Positions 17,020 to 25,066 of a DNA stretch of 64,000 nucleotides are shown piece after piece. The DNA comes from JAVVUJ01 sp964582545 (GTDB lineage: Bacteria; Bacillota; Clostridia; Peptostreptococcales; Anaerovoracaceae), in contig CAZOSB010000001.1 of assembly GCA_964582545.1 (NCBI GenBank), positions 1-64,000 of the forward strand, read 5' to 3'. The position numbers were made by a program, and so were the translations under genes. The notes under the pieces are model-generated. The model made no database searches, was not told where the DNA came from, and saw nothing but the letters and a program-made list of their open reading frames with translations. Each line of letters starts with the position of its first letter. The stretch's first letter is position 1.

Positions 17020-17950
17020 TTTTTTCGCTCCTATTCATCATTTTTCTGACTTTTTCATTGCGCCCTATAAAATTGGTCAAAGGGCTGGGTCCCTTGGATA
17101 CTGTTCGCTTAATATATAGAGTGCCGTCGGGTTTGCTGTGCATGTTCCATGTGATCAATGAGATTTTTCCATCGGCGATTTCGATACAATTGATACCTCT
17201 AGGGTGCATGCAGCAGCCACAATTAAAATAAGAGGGGTCATTTGGTCCAGGAAATTTTGGTCGGTGAGTATGACCGCAGATTAGCATCGTGTCCCTGTCC
17301 TCATTCCACTTGTTATAATTCTTTTCTACCTTATGTCTTTTTAATCTATTTTTTGCAGGACTGGCGGCATACTTTACACCTAAAATATGCATGAACCTCC
17401 AAAAATATCGTATGATAAAATAAGAAATCTTCCATAATTGATCGTTTATCAAATCACCCTGATGCCCGTGAACGACAAAAATTTCTTGCTGCGTCTGTCG
17501 ATGAGTGAGGATTAATCCTTCATGTATGACGATGTCAGGAAAAAGATCTTCGCTTATATCGTTATATTCATCAAAAACCTGAAATAAATTCTTTTTTACA
17601 AAATCTGGAGACTTTAAATGCATGTTATGATTTCCGAAAAGCATATAGAATCGGTCCTCATTGTAAAAGTTGCGGAGCATATGGAAGGTGGCCACATGGG
17701 CGCCACGAATGTGAGCAAAGCTGGAATGCTCCCAAAGCTCATCCCCGTCACCTACTTCAATGTAAGTAAAACCATCTTGAAAGTAATGTTCTAAAGCGTG
17801 ATAATAGATATGGCGGTTCCTTCCAAATTCATCGGAAAGGCTGTCATCCCCCCGATGCACATCGCTGAAAAAAACAAACTTTGAATCGTCATCAAAAGGG
17901 ATGGGAAATGCATGCTTAAATACTTCATCCAGTCTTGATCGTGTTTTCAT
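17012..17950 (-). CDS. calcineurin-like metallophosphoesterase
   Basis: The 312-aa protein carries metallophosphoesterase motifs in order: FFSDVHRGDD (D-x-H), YIEVGDGDELWE (G-D-x-x-D/E), MLFGNHNMH (GNH), VVHGHQGD and MLICGHTHRPKFP (GHxH). It is a cytoplasmic metal-dependent phosphatase or nuclease; the substrate is unknown. It lies between the YprB-like nuclease and proA with short gaps and overlaps, so they are probably one transcript. Confidence 0.88.
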   Translation of the reverse strand: MKTRSRLDEVFKHAFPIPFDDDSKFVFFSDVHRGDDSLSDEFGRNRHIYYHALEHYFQDGFTYIEVGDGDELWEHSSFAHIRGAHVATFHMLRNFYNEDRFYMLFGNHNMHLKSPDFVKKNLFQVFDEYNDISEDLFPDIVIHEGLILTHRQTQQEIFVVHGHQGDLINDQLWKISYFIIRYFWRFMHILGVKYAASPAKNRLKRHKVEKNYNKWNEDRDTMLICGHTHRPKFPGPNDPSYFNCGCCMHPRGINCIEIADGKISLITWNMHSKPDGTLYIKRTVSKGPSPLTNFIGRNEKVRKMMNRSEKNE

Positions 17951-17973
17951 GGAGAAACTCCTTAATGATAAAA

Positions 17974-18885
17974 TTATGATTTCAGTACTTGACTGAGAAT
18001 GCTTCTGATTTTGTGATTAAATTGACCATATTCATTAATAGTATGTGATTGATTGTTCAATTTCAAAACAAAAGATTTATTTTTTGCAGACAAATCTATT
18101 TCAAAATCTTCCTCATAAGCCTTATAATCCAATAAACAATTTTTCGTATGACCTGTAATCAAAAATTGATTTTTATTTTTTTTCACTTGATTGATATATG
18201 CTTTTTTTTCATCTTCAAGAATTACAAATCCATTATAAAACATTATTTCGTGTAAATCCAGTTTATTTATAATTTCTAAGAGGGAAGATAATTGAACTAC
18301 ATCGTCACGATTGTGAAGTAGAATCTGTTCTTCTAATGAGGAATCCTTAGTCTGCAAATAATCCATGTAAAGAGCAACACTCTCAGCACCGGAAATTTCA
18401 TCCGTTCGATTCATCCACAACCCTAAATAGTTTTCCACGGTTTTCTGCTTAAGGTTGGGTAGAATTTGGCGCATGTGGGAGTGCTTATTTAAGGCCCAGT
18501 ATAGGTCAAAGCTTTGGCAGGGTTGAATGGCAAGGGGACTCAGTCCATTGGCCTCAAATCTCCTGTTGAGGAAAGGAATATCGAAGCTGTTGCCGTTAAA
18601 AGTGACAATAATGTCGAATTTCTCCAATTCATCTTTAAAAGCTTCTAAAACTTCACCTTCATTTTGTTGATTTACCAAAAAATATTGTTTTACTGTAAAT
18701 ATTTCTTCGGCTTCTTCGGAGCCCTTGTGGTAATAACCCATGCCTCCCAATATGCATTTGCATCCTTTGGGGTTAAGTCCCGTAGTTTCAATGTCCATAA
18801 AGGCAATTCGAAGATTTCCGAAATATTGATCAAAGATGTTGGAATGATAAGATTTTTTAACAAGTGAATCGGTTATAAATTTCAA
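17974..18885 (-). CDS. YprB-like RNase H-fold exonuclease domain protein
   Basis: The 303-aa protein has a DEDD-type 3'-5' exonuclease core: FMDIETTGLNPKG (ExoI, D-x-E), VTFNGNSFDIPFLNRRF (ExoII), and LLHNRDDVVQLSSL (ExoIII). This is the ribonuclease H-like YprB family common in Firmicutes. I chose the TTG start at 18885 because AGGTGG sits eight bases upstream; an upstream GTG overlaps that site. It heads the minus-strand group YprB-like, phosphoesterase, proA. A perfect 15-bp hairpin lies in its leader region. Confidence 0.8.
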   Translation of the reverse strand: MKFITDSLVKKSYHSNIFDQYFGNLRIAFMDIETTGLNPKGCKCILGGMGYYHKGSEEAEEIFTVKQYFLVNQQNEGEVLEAFKDELEKFDIIVTFNGNSFDIPFLNRRFEANGLSPLAIQPCQSFDLYWALNKHSHMRQILPNLKQKTVENYLGLWMNRTDEISGAESVALYMDYLQTKDSSLEEQILLHNRDDVVQLSSLLEIINKLDLHEIMFYNGFVILEDEKKAYINQVKKNKNQFLITGHTKNCLLDYKAYEEDFEIDLSAKNKSFVLKLNNQSHTINEYGQFNHKIRSILSQVLKS

Positions 18886-18925
18886 AATTATCACCACCTA
18901 AAAGATTATATATATATAGCTGTAA

Positions 18926-18960
18926 AACAAAACAAACTGCGGGGAGCAGTTTGTTTTGTT
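18926..18960 (-). repeat. perfect 15-bp hairpin upstream of the YprB-like gene
   Basis: AACAAAACAAACTGC (18926-18940), loop GGGGA, GCAGTTTGTTTTGTT (18946-18960). On the minus strand the stem is followed by TTTTACAG, so it could terminate or attenuate leftward transcripts into the nuclease gene. Confidence 0.55.
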
Positions 18961-19029
18961 AAAGGGGTATTTGGGATTAGAGATTAATGAGGTTATCAGG
19001 GGGATAACCACGTTGTAAGTATAACAAAT

Positions 19030-19093
19030 TTCGACAAATTATGCAAGCGTTAATTTTTGAAAATAAAAATTTTTTTTGAAAGAATTTGTCGAA
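19030..19093 (+). promoter_or_regulatory. paired Spo0A boxes upstream of spoVS
   Basis: TTCGACA (19030-19036, reverse of TGTCGAA) and TGTCGAA (19087-19093) match the Spo0A box TGNCGAA and are oriented as an inverted pair within AATTTCGACAAATT / AATTTGTCGAA. A TATAAT follows at 19122-19127. Regulation of this sporulation gene by Spo0A is inferred. Confidence 0.6.
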
Positions 19094-19206
19094 CGATTAC
19101 TCATTTCAATATTTGAGAAAGTATAATACAATAAATAACATAGAAAAAAACAGAAAAAATAATTAAATAGTTGAATTTTTTACAGTGATTAATGGAGGTA
19201 ATAACA

Positions 19207-19467
19207 ATGGACGTTTTAAAAGTATCAGCAAAGTCAAATCCTAATTCTGTGGCAGGTGCGTTGGCAGGAGTTTTAAGAGAAAGAGGAAATGCGGAGATTC
19301 AGGCAATCGGTGCAGGCGCTTTGAATCAAGCAATAAAAGCGGTAGCCATATCAAGAGGGTTTGTGGCACCCAGTGGCATTGATTTAATCTGTGTTCCCGC
19401 CTTTACGGATATCCAAATTGAGGGTGAAGAAAGAACGGCAATCAAGCTACTCATTGAGCCCAGATGA
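19207..19467 (+). CDS. spoVS: stage V sporulation protein S
   Basis: The 86-aa protein is the highly conserved SpoVS: MDVLKVSAKSNPNSVAGALAGVLRE..., GAGALNQAIKAVAISRG, then LICVPAFTDIQIEGEERTAIKLLIEPR. It affects sporulation and septation and has an Alba-like nucleic-acid-binding fold. I start at ATG 19207, seven bases after GGAGGT; an upstream in-frame ATG at 19192 overlaps the ribosome site. It is monocistronic, with Spo0A boxes upstream and a strong terminator downstream. Confidence 0.96.
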   Translation: MDVLKVSAKSNPNSVAGALAGVLRERGNAEIQAIGAGALNQAIKAVAISRGFVAPSGIDLICVPAFTDIQIEGEERTAIKLLIEPR

Positions 19468-19514
19468 TACATAACTATGCATTCATCCAAAATTCAATAC
19501 AAAATCAACTTTCT

Positions 19515-19547
19515 CCGCATGGGCACAGTAGAGCTTATGCGGTTTTT
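19515..19547 (+). terminator. intrinsic terminator of spoVS
   Basis: CCGCATGGGC (19515-19524) pairs with GCTTATGCGG (19533-19542) including two G-T pairs, loop ACAGTAGA, followed by TTTTT. Confidence 0.85.
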
Positions 19548-19610
19548 AATTGCATTTTCCCTTCTTAGATAGTATAATTTGATCATGAGTAAAAAGTAGG
19601 GAGAATAAAT

Positions 19611-20408
19611 ATGGGCAATTTATCTGAGGTCTTAAATAATAGCAAAAAAATTGTAATTAAAATTGGCAGCAACGTATTGTCCGGTGAGGATGGAAATGTA
19701 AATGAAGAATTTTTAGAAAACATCGTTTTGCAGATTTCCAACCTCATGAAGGACGGAAAGCAAGTGATTGTCGTTTCTTCGGGCGCAGGTATTTGCGGTG
19801 TGGGTGCCATCAATAAATGGAATCGAAGGGGAGATATCAACTACAAGCAGGCTTTATGTGCAATCGGGCAGGTAGAGCTGATGAACGGATACAAAAAATA
19901 CTTTTCAGAATATGGAATTCACGTAGGGCAAATGCTTTTAACTAGGGAAGATTTTGGAGATCATAGAAGAACCCTTCATATTAGAAACACTTTGTTTACC
20001 TTGGTGGATGAAGGGGTGGTTCCCATTATCAATGAAAACGACAGCGTCAGCGTGGATGAAATTAAAATTGGAGATAACGATACTTTGGGAGCTTTGACGG
20101 CAAACCTATGGAACGCAGACCTTTTGATCATATTAAGTGACATCGATGGCGTCTTCGATAAGAATCCAAAAGAAAACAACGATGCAAAACTCATAGAAGA
20201 GGTCTTTCATGTGGAGACACTCTTAGATGAAATTGATGCCAGCGGTATCAGTAGCTTTGGCACCGGCGGAATCGTAACAAAGATCAGTGCGGCAGAAAAA
20301 GTAAATCAATATGGGATCGATATGATTTTACTCAACGGAAAAAAACAGAATATCCTTCAAGGAGTGGTAGAGGGGAAGGCTGTTGGAACGATATTTTATG
20401 GAAAGTAA
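19611..20408 (+). CDS. proB: glutamate 5-kinase (short form)
   Basis: The 265-aa protein phosphorylates glutamate at the gamma carboxylate, the first step of proline synthesis. It shows the amino-acid-kinase fold: KIGSNVLSG at the N terminus, VSSGAGICGVG, INENDSVSVDEI, FGDNDTL-like IGDNDTLGALTANL, and the GTGGIVTKISAAEKV motif. The C-terminal PUA domain of E. coli ProB is absent, as in some other bacteria. It begins the proB-proC-NUDIX operon; a gap of 15 bases leads to proC. Confidence 0.95.
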   Translation: MGNLSEVLNNSKKIVIKIGSNVLSGEDGNVNEEFLENIVLQISNLMKDGKQVIVVSSGAGICGVGAINKWNRRGDINYKQALCAIGQVELMNGYKKYFSEYGIHVGQMLLTREDFGDHRRTLHIRNTLFTLVDEGVVPIINENDSVSVDEIKIGDNDTLGALTANLWNADLLIILSDIDGVFDKNPKENNDAKLIEEVFHVETLLDEIDASGISSFGTGGIVTKISAAEKVNQYGIDMILLNGKKQNILQGVVEGKAVGTIFYGK

Positions 20409-20423
20409 AAGAGGTATATAGAT

Positions 20424-21224
20424 ATGAAGTTTGGATTTATTGGTACGGGAAACATGGGCAGCGCTATTATTGGCGGCTATGTGCAATCTGGCCAAGGAGA
20501 GCCGCAGGACATCTTCGCATATGACTATGAAGTGGAAAAAGCGGAAAAACTCAGGGATCGATGGAAAATTAACGTAGTAGGAAGTATAGAAGCACTGGTG
20601 GACTCCTCGGATACAGTGGTTTTGGCAGTGAAACCCGATACTTATGATTCGATTCTCCATCAATTGAAGCCACTGTTAAAAGATCGTCAGACGATTTTAT
20701 CTATGGCAGCCGGTATCAGCATGGGATATATCGAGGGAAAATTAGGGAAAAATACGAAAGTTGTGAGGATTATGCCCAATACTCCCGCCCTGATCAATTG
20801 TGGAATGACTGCCGTGTTTAAAAATACCAATGTAGGTTCAGAAGAGTTTGAAGCCATTATGGGGATGCTAAAGTCTATCGGAAAAGTGGAGCAAATGGAT
20901 GAAGAACTGATACATGCGGTTATCGGTGTAAGCGGAAGCAGTCCCGCCTATGTCTACATGTTTATAGAGGCGCTTGTACAAGGTGCCGTGGAAAACGGGA
21001 TGAACAGGGAAACGGCTAAGGTTTGTGCGACTCAAGCGGTATTGGGAGCGGCTAATATGGTGCTAAACACAGGGGAGGAACCCTCAATTCTCAGGGATCG
21101 GGTGTGCTCACCAGGAGGAACCACCATAAGGGCCGTAGAATCCTTAAATCAGAATGGGTTTGGACGGATTATTAAAGAAGGAATGGAAGCAGCCATCCAA
21201 CAATCAAAAAATATGACAAAGTGA
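20424..21224 (+). CDS. proC: pyrroline-5-carboxylate reductase
   Basis: The 266-aa enzyme catalyses the last proline synthesis step with NAD(P)H. It has the N-terminal Rossmann motif FIGTGNMGSAIIGG, VVLAVKPD, RIMPNTPALINCGMTA, and the C-terminal dimer/active-site segment GVSGSSPAYVYMFIEAL with SPGGTTIRAVESL. It follows proB closely and precedes the NUDIX gene by eight bases. Confidence 0.96.
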   Translation: MKFGFIGTGNMGSAIIGGYVQSGQGEPQDIFAYDYEVEKAEKLRDRWKINVVGSIEALVDSSDTVVLAVKPDTYDSILHQLKPLLKDRQTILSMAAGISMGYIEGKLGKNTKVVRIMPNTPALINCGMTAVFKNTNVGSEEFEAIMGMLKSIGKVEQMDEELIHAVIGVSGSSPAYVYMFIEALVQGAVENGMNRETAKVCATQAVLGAANMVLNTGEEPSILRDRVCSPGGTTIRAVESLNQNGFGRIIKEGMEAAIQQSKNMTK

Positions 21225-21232
21225 GGTAACTT

Positions 21233-21802
21233 ATGGTATTTGAAGAAAAGACCATTTCCAGTGAAATGATTTATGAGGGAGCTGTGTTGAATCTGCGAAA
21301 GGATAGGGTGCATGTTCGGGATGGTCAAGTTTCCTACCGGGAAATTGTGGAACATAATGGCGGAGTAGCTGTTGCGACCGTGACCTCCGCAGGGGAGATG
21401 GTATTGGTTAAGCAGTATCGAAAGGCAGCGGAAAAATTTGTATTGGAGGTTCCTGCAGGGAAACTGGAGAGACACGAGAAGGATCCTTTGCTGGCAGCCA
21501 AAAGAGAGCTTAAAGAAGAAACCGGATATGATGCCCAAAATATGGAGTTGCTTACGACCTTTTATTCCTCCATTGGCTATTCCACGGAACTCTTAAGCCT
21601 TTATTTGGCCACAGACCTTACACCTGGAGATACTTGTTTTGATGAAACGGAAGCCATAGAGGTATATCATTACCCTATAGATCAACTTCATGAAATGATT
21701 CAATCGGGAGAAATAATAGATGCAAAGACCATCGTGGCTATAACACTAACCGGGTTAAGATTGGCCCAAGAAAAGACTCCAAAAGACAGCCCAGCACTGT
21801 AA
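21233..21802 (+). CDS. NUDIX hydrolase, ADP-ribose pyrophosphatase type
   Basis: The 189-aa protein has the NUDIX box GKLERHEKDPLLAAKRELKEETGY (G-x5-E-x7-REUxEExGx), within the layout of NudF-like ADP-ribose pyrophosphatases (VKQYRKAAEKFVLEVPAGKLE). It hydrolyses ADP-ribose to AMP and ribose phosphate. It is the third gene of the pro operon. Its last 65 bases overlap the 3' end of spoIIM on the other strand. Confidence 0.9.
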   Translation: MVFEEKTISSEMIYEGAVLNLRKDRVHVRDGQVSYREIVEHNGGVAVATVTSAGEMVLVKQYRKAAEKFVLEVPAGKLERHEKDPLLAAKRELKEETGYDAQNMELLTTFYSSIGYSTELLSLYLATDLTPGDTCFDETEAIEVYHYPIDQLHEMIQSGEIIDAKTIVAITLTGLRLAQEKTPKDSPAL

Positions 21803-22292
21803 TTAGGCTCAATACAAAAAATGTGAGCAAGTAGTTTCTCGTGCTTTCGCCCTTCCGCGCCAATGAAACAGCCACACCATAGAAAAGTGCGCAGATAAAA
21901 ATGATATTCTGAGGGAATACGGAAACCAATATGAGAAAAATTCCCTTAAGGCCCATGGAATCCAAAATCAATGATACGGTAAATCCTAAAACAAACCCCT
22001 TAAATGCTAACGTAGAGAATGAAAGAACAAAACCGTAAAGGATAAATCCTGAGATGGCTATAATAAACAACAAGGAAATGTTATTGAAAAAAGAATAATA
22101 AAAAATTTGAGTATATAAATCCTCTCTTGCCGTGTTGATCAATAAATATTTGCTAAAATAGTCCATAACAAATTCTTTTTCTGCAGGACTGATCATTTTC
22201 GCAACAAAGATTCCTGTGGTAATACCCAAAACAAAGAAAAAAATTTCAAACCAAAAAAATTTTGTGGTTTCTTCCATGGTATAAGTTTTCAT
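21738..22292 (-). CDS. spoIIM: stage II sporulation protein M
   Basis: The 184-aa protein has about five hydrophobic segments and the SpoIIM pattern FFNNISLLFIIAISGFILYGF, then FKGFVLGFTVSLI, then ILVSVFPQNIIFICALF. SpoIIM joins SpoIID and SpoIIP in the engulfment peptidoglycan machine in the mother-cell membrane. I start at ATG 22292, seven bases after GGAGG; the in-frame extension upstream is not supported. The gene converges with the NUDIX gene with a 65-bp overlap and sits next to a XerD-like gene, the same pairing seen in Bacillus. Confidence 0.93.
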   Translation of the reverse strand: MKTYTMEETTKFFWFEIFFFVLGITTGIFVAKMISPAEKEFVMDYFSKYLLINTAREDLYTQIFYYSFFNNISLLFIIAISGFILYGFVLSFSTLAFKGFVLGFTVSLILDSMGLKGIFLILVSVFPQNIIFICALFYGVAVSLARKGESTRNYLLTFFVLSLITVLGCLLESFLGPILTRLVL

Positions 22293-22483
22293 TTTGTATT
22301 CCTCCGTTGCTCCAATATATGTACAAACCTTTTTCGATATAACCAAATACTATTAAAATTTTCGTTTGAAGTAATTTGAAGTAATTTTTATATTTTGAAA
22401 ATTAATTATTGTAAACTTGATTAAAAGAGTATATACTTTTGTATAGATTGCTGAAAAAATTAAAACTTCGGGGAGATAAAAAA

Positions 22484-23368
22484 GTGGATGCATATATAGA
22501 AAAATTTGTTGAATATTTAATGAAAGAAAGAAAATTAACGGCTAATTCGCTCAATGCGTACAGCTCAGACCTCATAGAGTTTTCTCGATTTATAAAAAAT
22601 AAAGAGATAGAAAGTTTTTTAAACGTGCAAAATACGGAAATCATAAGCTTTCTACTTCATATTAAGAATCAAGGTAAATCAGGAGCCACTGCAAACAGGA
22701 AGATTGCTTCTCTTAGAGCTTTTTATAACTTTATGGTCCATTCCGGTGAACTTACGGTAAACCCAACCAACAATATTAAAACTCCTAAAATAGAAAGAAA
22801 AAAAATCGAATATTTGACTATTCAAGAAATAGATTCCATTCTTTCCATTCCCGATAAAAGTTTGAAGGGTCTAAGGGACAAGGCCTTACTGGAGCTTCTA
22901 TATGCCACAGGTATCCGAGTCAGCGAGGTGGTGGAAGCCAACGTGATAGATATTAACCTGAGGATGGGATTTATTACCTGCACCGGGGAACATGGTAAAG
23001 CGCGAATTATTCCTCTGGGTCGTCCGGCACGAGCGGCCATGGAGCAATACATATTTGAAGTTCGAGAAAAGCTCATAAAGGATCCCGAGGAGTCAGCTCT
23101 GTTTGTAAATTACTACGGGAGTCGCTTGACACGACAAGGCTTGTGGAAATTAATGAAGGAGTATACAAAGCTTGCTGAGGTAGAAACGAAAATTACGCCA
23201 CAAATTTTTAGAAACTCCTTTGCCGTTCACATGGTACAAAACGGCGCAGATTTAAGATCCCTTCAGGAGTTGTTGGGGCACGAGGATATGTCGGCTACTC
23301 AGATTTATCTGACCGTAACAAAGAATAGGATTAAGGATGTGTACGATAGCTCACACCCTAGAGCCTAA
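22484..23368 (+). CDS. XerD-like tyrosine recombinase with altered catalytic box
   Basis: The 294-aa protein, with GTG start behind GGGGAG, has the SAM-like N-terminal core-binding domain (1-95) and a phage-integrase catalytic domain. It keeps R145 (ATGIRVSEV), K172 (EHGKARIIPL), R243, H266 (LLGHEDM) and the nucleophile Y275 (TQIYLTV). In the usual HxxRH box it reads Q240-I-F-R243-N244, so the first His is Gln and the His after Arg is Asn. XerD resolves chromosome dimers at dif; position next to spoIIM matches ripX in Bacillus. The changed box raises doubt over full activity. Confidence 0.85.
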   Translation: MDAYIEKFVEYLMKERKLTANSLNAYSSDLIEFSRFIKNKEIESFLNVQNTEIISFLLHIKNQGKSGATANRKIASLRAFYNFMVHSGELTVNPTNNIKTPKIERKKIEYLTIQEIDSILSIPDKSLKGLRDKALLELLYATGIRVSEVVEANVIDINLRMGFITCTGEHGKARIIPLGRPARAAMEQYIFEVREKLIKDPEESALFVNYYGSRLTRQGLWKLMKEYTKLAEVETKITPQIFRNSFAVHMVQNGADLRSLQELLGHEDMSATQIYLTVTKNRIKDVYDSSHPRA

Positions 23369-23490
23369 AATTGTTCCCCCAAAATCCGGAATTTTATTAA
23401 AAAACTTGTTATAGGAATGTTGCTGAGAAATTAAAATTCATTGGAATTAGTTTTTAATACACTTTAAGTTAGATTATGACAAAAAAGTCC

Positions 23491-23519
23491 TTGATTTTTA
23501 CTTAGTTTCATGATAAACT
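23491..23519 (+). promoter_or_regulatory. sigma-A type promoter of rplS
   Basis: TTGATT (23491-23496), 17-base spacer, TAAACT (23514-23519). Confidence 0.55.
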
Positions 23520-23539
23520 GGTTCACGTTGTAATGAATT

Positions 23540-23628
23540 TACGACTTGTTATTACGGGCGGTCCTCTGGATAGAGCTAAAAATAGCGTTAGGATACCATG
23601 AACGTCTTGGGAGAGAGGAGGAAATAAC
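23540..23628 (+). promoter_or_regulatory. candidate L19 leader RNA
   Basis: The rplS leader contains a small hairpin GCTAAAAATAGC and the segment TCCTCT (23562-23567), which is complementary to AGAGGA (23614-23619) inside the ribosome binding site. Firmicutes rplS genes are known to carry an autoregulatory L19 leader in this place; assignment to that family is by position and potential pairing only. Confidence 0.45.
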
Positions 23629-23976
23629 ATGGATGTAATGAAAATGATAGCGCAGGACTATATTAAAAGCGATATTCCCGAATTCTCTGTAGGTGATACT
23701 GTAAAGATACACATCAGAATCAAGGAAGGAAACAGAGAACGTGTACAGATCTTTGAAGGATTTGTCCTGAAAAGACAAAATGGCGGTCTCGGTGAAACCT
23801 TCACAGTGAGAAGAATTGCTTCCGGTGTAGGAGTTGAGAAGACATTCCCGCTTCATTCACCCAGAATTGATAAGATCGAAGTAGTGAGAAAAGGTGCAAT
23901 TAGAAGAGCTAAATTGAACTACATGAGACAGAGAACCGGTAAATCTGCAAAGATTAAGGTAAAGGAAACAAAATAA
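23629..23976 (+). CDS. rplS: 50S ribosomal protein L19
   Basis: The 115-aa protein has the L19 pattern DIPEFSVGDTVKIHIRIKEGNRERVQIFEGFVL, ETFTVRRIASGVGVEKTFPLHSPRIDKIEV and RRAKLNYMR. L19 sits at the interface of the two ribosomal subunits. GGAGG precedes the ATG, a clear intrinsic terminator follows. Confidence 0.98.
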   Translation: MDVMKMIAQDYIKSDIPEFSVGDTVKIHIRIKEGNRERVQIFEGFVLKRQNGGLGETFTVRRIASGVGVEKTFPLHSPRIDKIEVVRKGAIRRAKLNYMRQRTGKSAKIKVKETK

Positions 23977-23992
23977 ACAGGATGTAAATCAA

Positions 23993-24032
23993 AACACAGG
24001 TGGTTTGACAATTCGGACCAACTGTGTTTTTT
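23993..24032 (+). terminator. intrinsic terminator of rplS
   Basis: AACACAGGTGGT (23993-24004) pairs with ACCAACTGTGTT (24017-24028) except one mismatch, followed by TTTT. Confidence 0.85.
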
Positions 24033-24140
24033 CGATTATAGAACTTTTGTTTGATTTTTGACGAACAATAGGGCATAATGAATGGAAGAAGAAAAAGAGA
24101 ATCATACGAAGAAAAAGAATACTATACGAGGAGTAGGCAC

Positions 24141-25037
24141 ATGGATAAAATAAACTGGTATCCCGGTCATATGAAAAAAACCAGAGAGCTGATACAAGAT
24201 AACCTGAAGATGGTGGATGCGGTCATAGAGGTGGTAGATGCGAGAATTCCGGTGTCAGGAAGAAATCCTATCTTAGAGGAATTGATTTATAAAAAAGCGA
24301 GAATTGTGATTTTAAATAAATCGGATTTGGCTGACGGAAAGGTCAGTCTTATGTGGGAGGAACACTTTAAAAGGCAAGGGTTTCATGTGCTCTCCATGAA
24401 TTGCATGTCAGGAGATGGGGCGGCTCGCCTTTTAAAACTTTTGACGGGAATTCAGGAAGAAAAAAATAAGGACAGCATACGGAAAAAACCTTTGAGATTG
24501 ATGATTGTAGGAGTACCCAACGTGGGGAAGTCCTCTCTGATTAACCGTTTGACGGGAAAGAAGAGCGCAAAGACCGGAAATAAACCCGGTGTTACCAAAG
24601 GAAAGCAATGGCTGAACTTAGGAGACAATATGCAACTACTGGATACTCCCGGGATTTTATGGCCTAAATTTGAGGATCCCAAGGCAGGGGTCAATCTGGC
24701 ATTTTGTGGATCCATCAAGGATGAAATTCTGGATATTGCCACCTTGGCTTTGGAGCTGATCACTTATTTGATGGATGCTTACCCTCAAAATCTGCGGGAC
24801 AGGTATAAGTTGGAAGAATTGGGAGAGACACCTTTGGAAACCATGGAGCTAATCGCCGGTAAGAGGGGATTTATTATGGCGGGGAAAAAGATAGATTATG
24901 AGAGAACGGGGAGAACCCTTATGGATGAGTTTCGCGCCGGTTTGATGGGGAGAATTACTTTGGAGAAACCACCGCCCCCTTGGGAGGATTTCCAAGGGAA
25001 TGGAGAAAAAATGTACGGTGTGCCCGGTGATGAATAG
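24141..25037 (+). CDS. rbgA: ribosome biogenesis GTPase RbgA (YlqF)
   Basis: The 298-aa protein is a circularly permuted GTPase: WYPGHMKKTRELI at the start, G4 NKSDL, then G1 GVPNVGKSS, then G3 DTPG. RbgA acts in late assembly of the 50S subunit. I choose ATG 24141 behind GAGGAG because the homologous region begins MDKINWYPGHM; the in-frame ATG at 24078 adds 21 charged residues not typical of the family. The order rplS-rbgA-rnhB is common in Firmicutes. Confidence 0.95.
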   Translation: MDKINWYPGHMKKTRELIQDNLKMVDAVIEVVDARIPVSGRNPILEELIYKKARIVILNKSDLADGKVSLMWEEHFKRQGFHVLSMNCMSGDGAARLLKLLTGIQEEKNKDSIRKKPLRLMIVGVPNVGKSSLINRLTGKKSAKTGNKPGVTKGKQWLNLGDNMQLLDTPGILWPKFEDPKAGVNLAFCGSIKDEILDIATLALELITYLMDAYPQNLRDRYKLEELGETPLETMELIAGKRGFIMAGKKIDYERTGRTLMDEFRAGLMGRITLEKPPPPWEDFQGNGEKMYGVPGDE

Positions 25038-25066
25038 TCCGGAATTGTCCTAGGAGATATGAAAAA

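Larger units (their letters stand above)
18886..19206. other. divergent control region between YprB-like gene and spoVS
   Basis: This 321-base spacer holds a 15-bp hairpin (18926-18960), two Spo0A-type boxes (19030-19036, 19087-19093) and a TATAAT (19122-19127) for spoVS. No gene is seen. Confidence 0.7.

Noticed and set aside
22484..23368. Phage or integrative-element integrase
   Set aside because: Next to spoIIM, as ripX/xerD in Bacillus, with no phage genes or attachment repeats; a chromosomal Xer-type protein is more likely.
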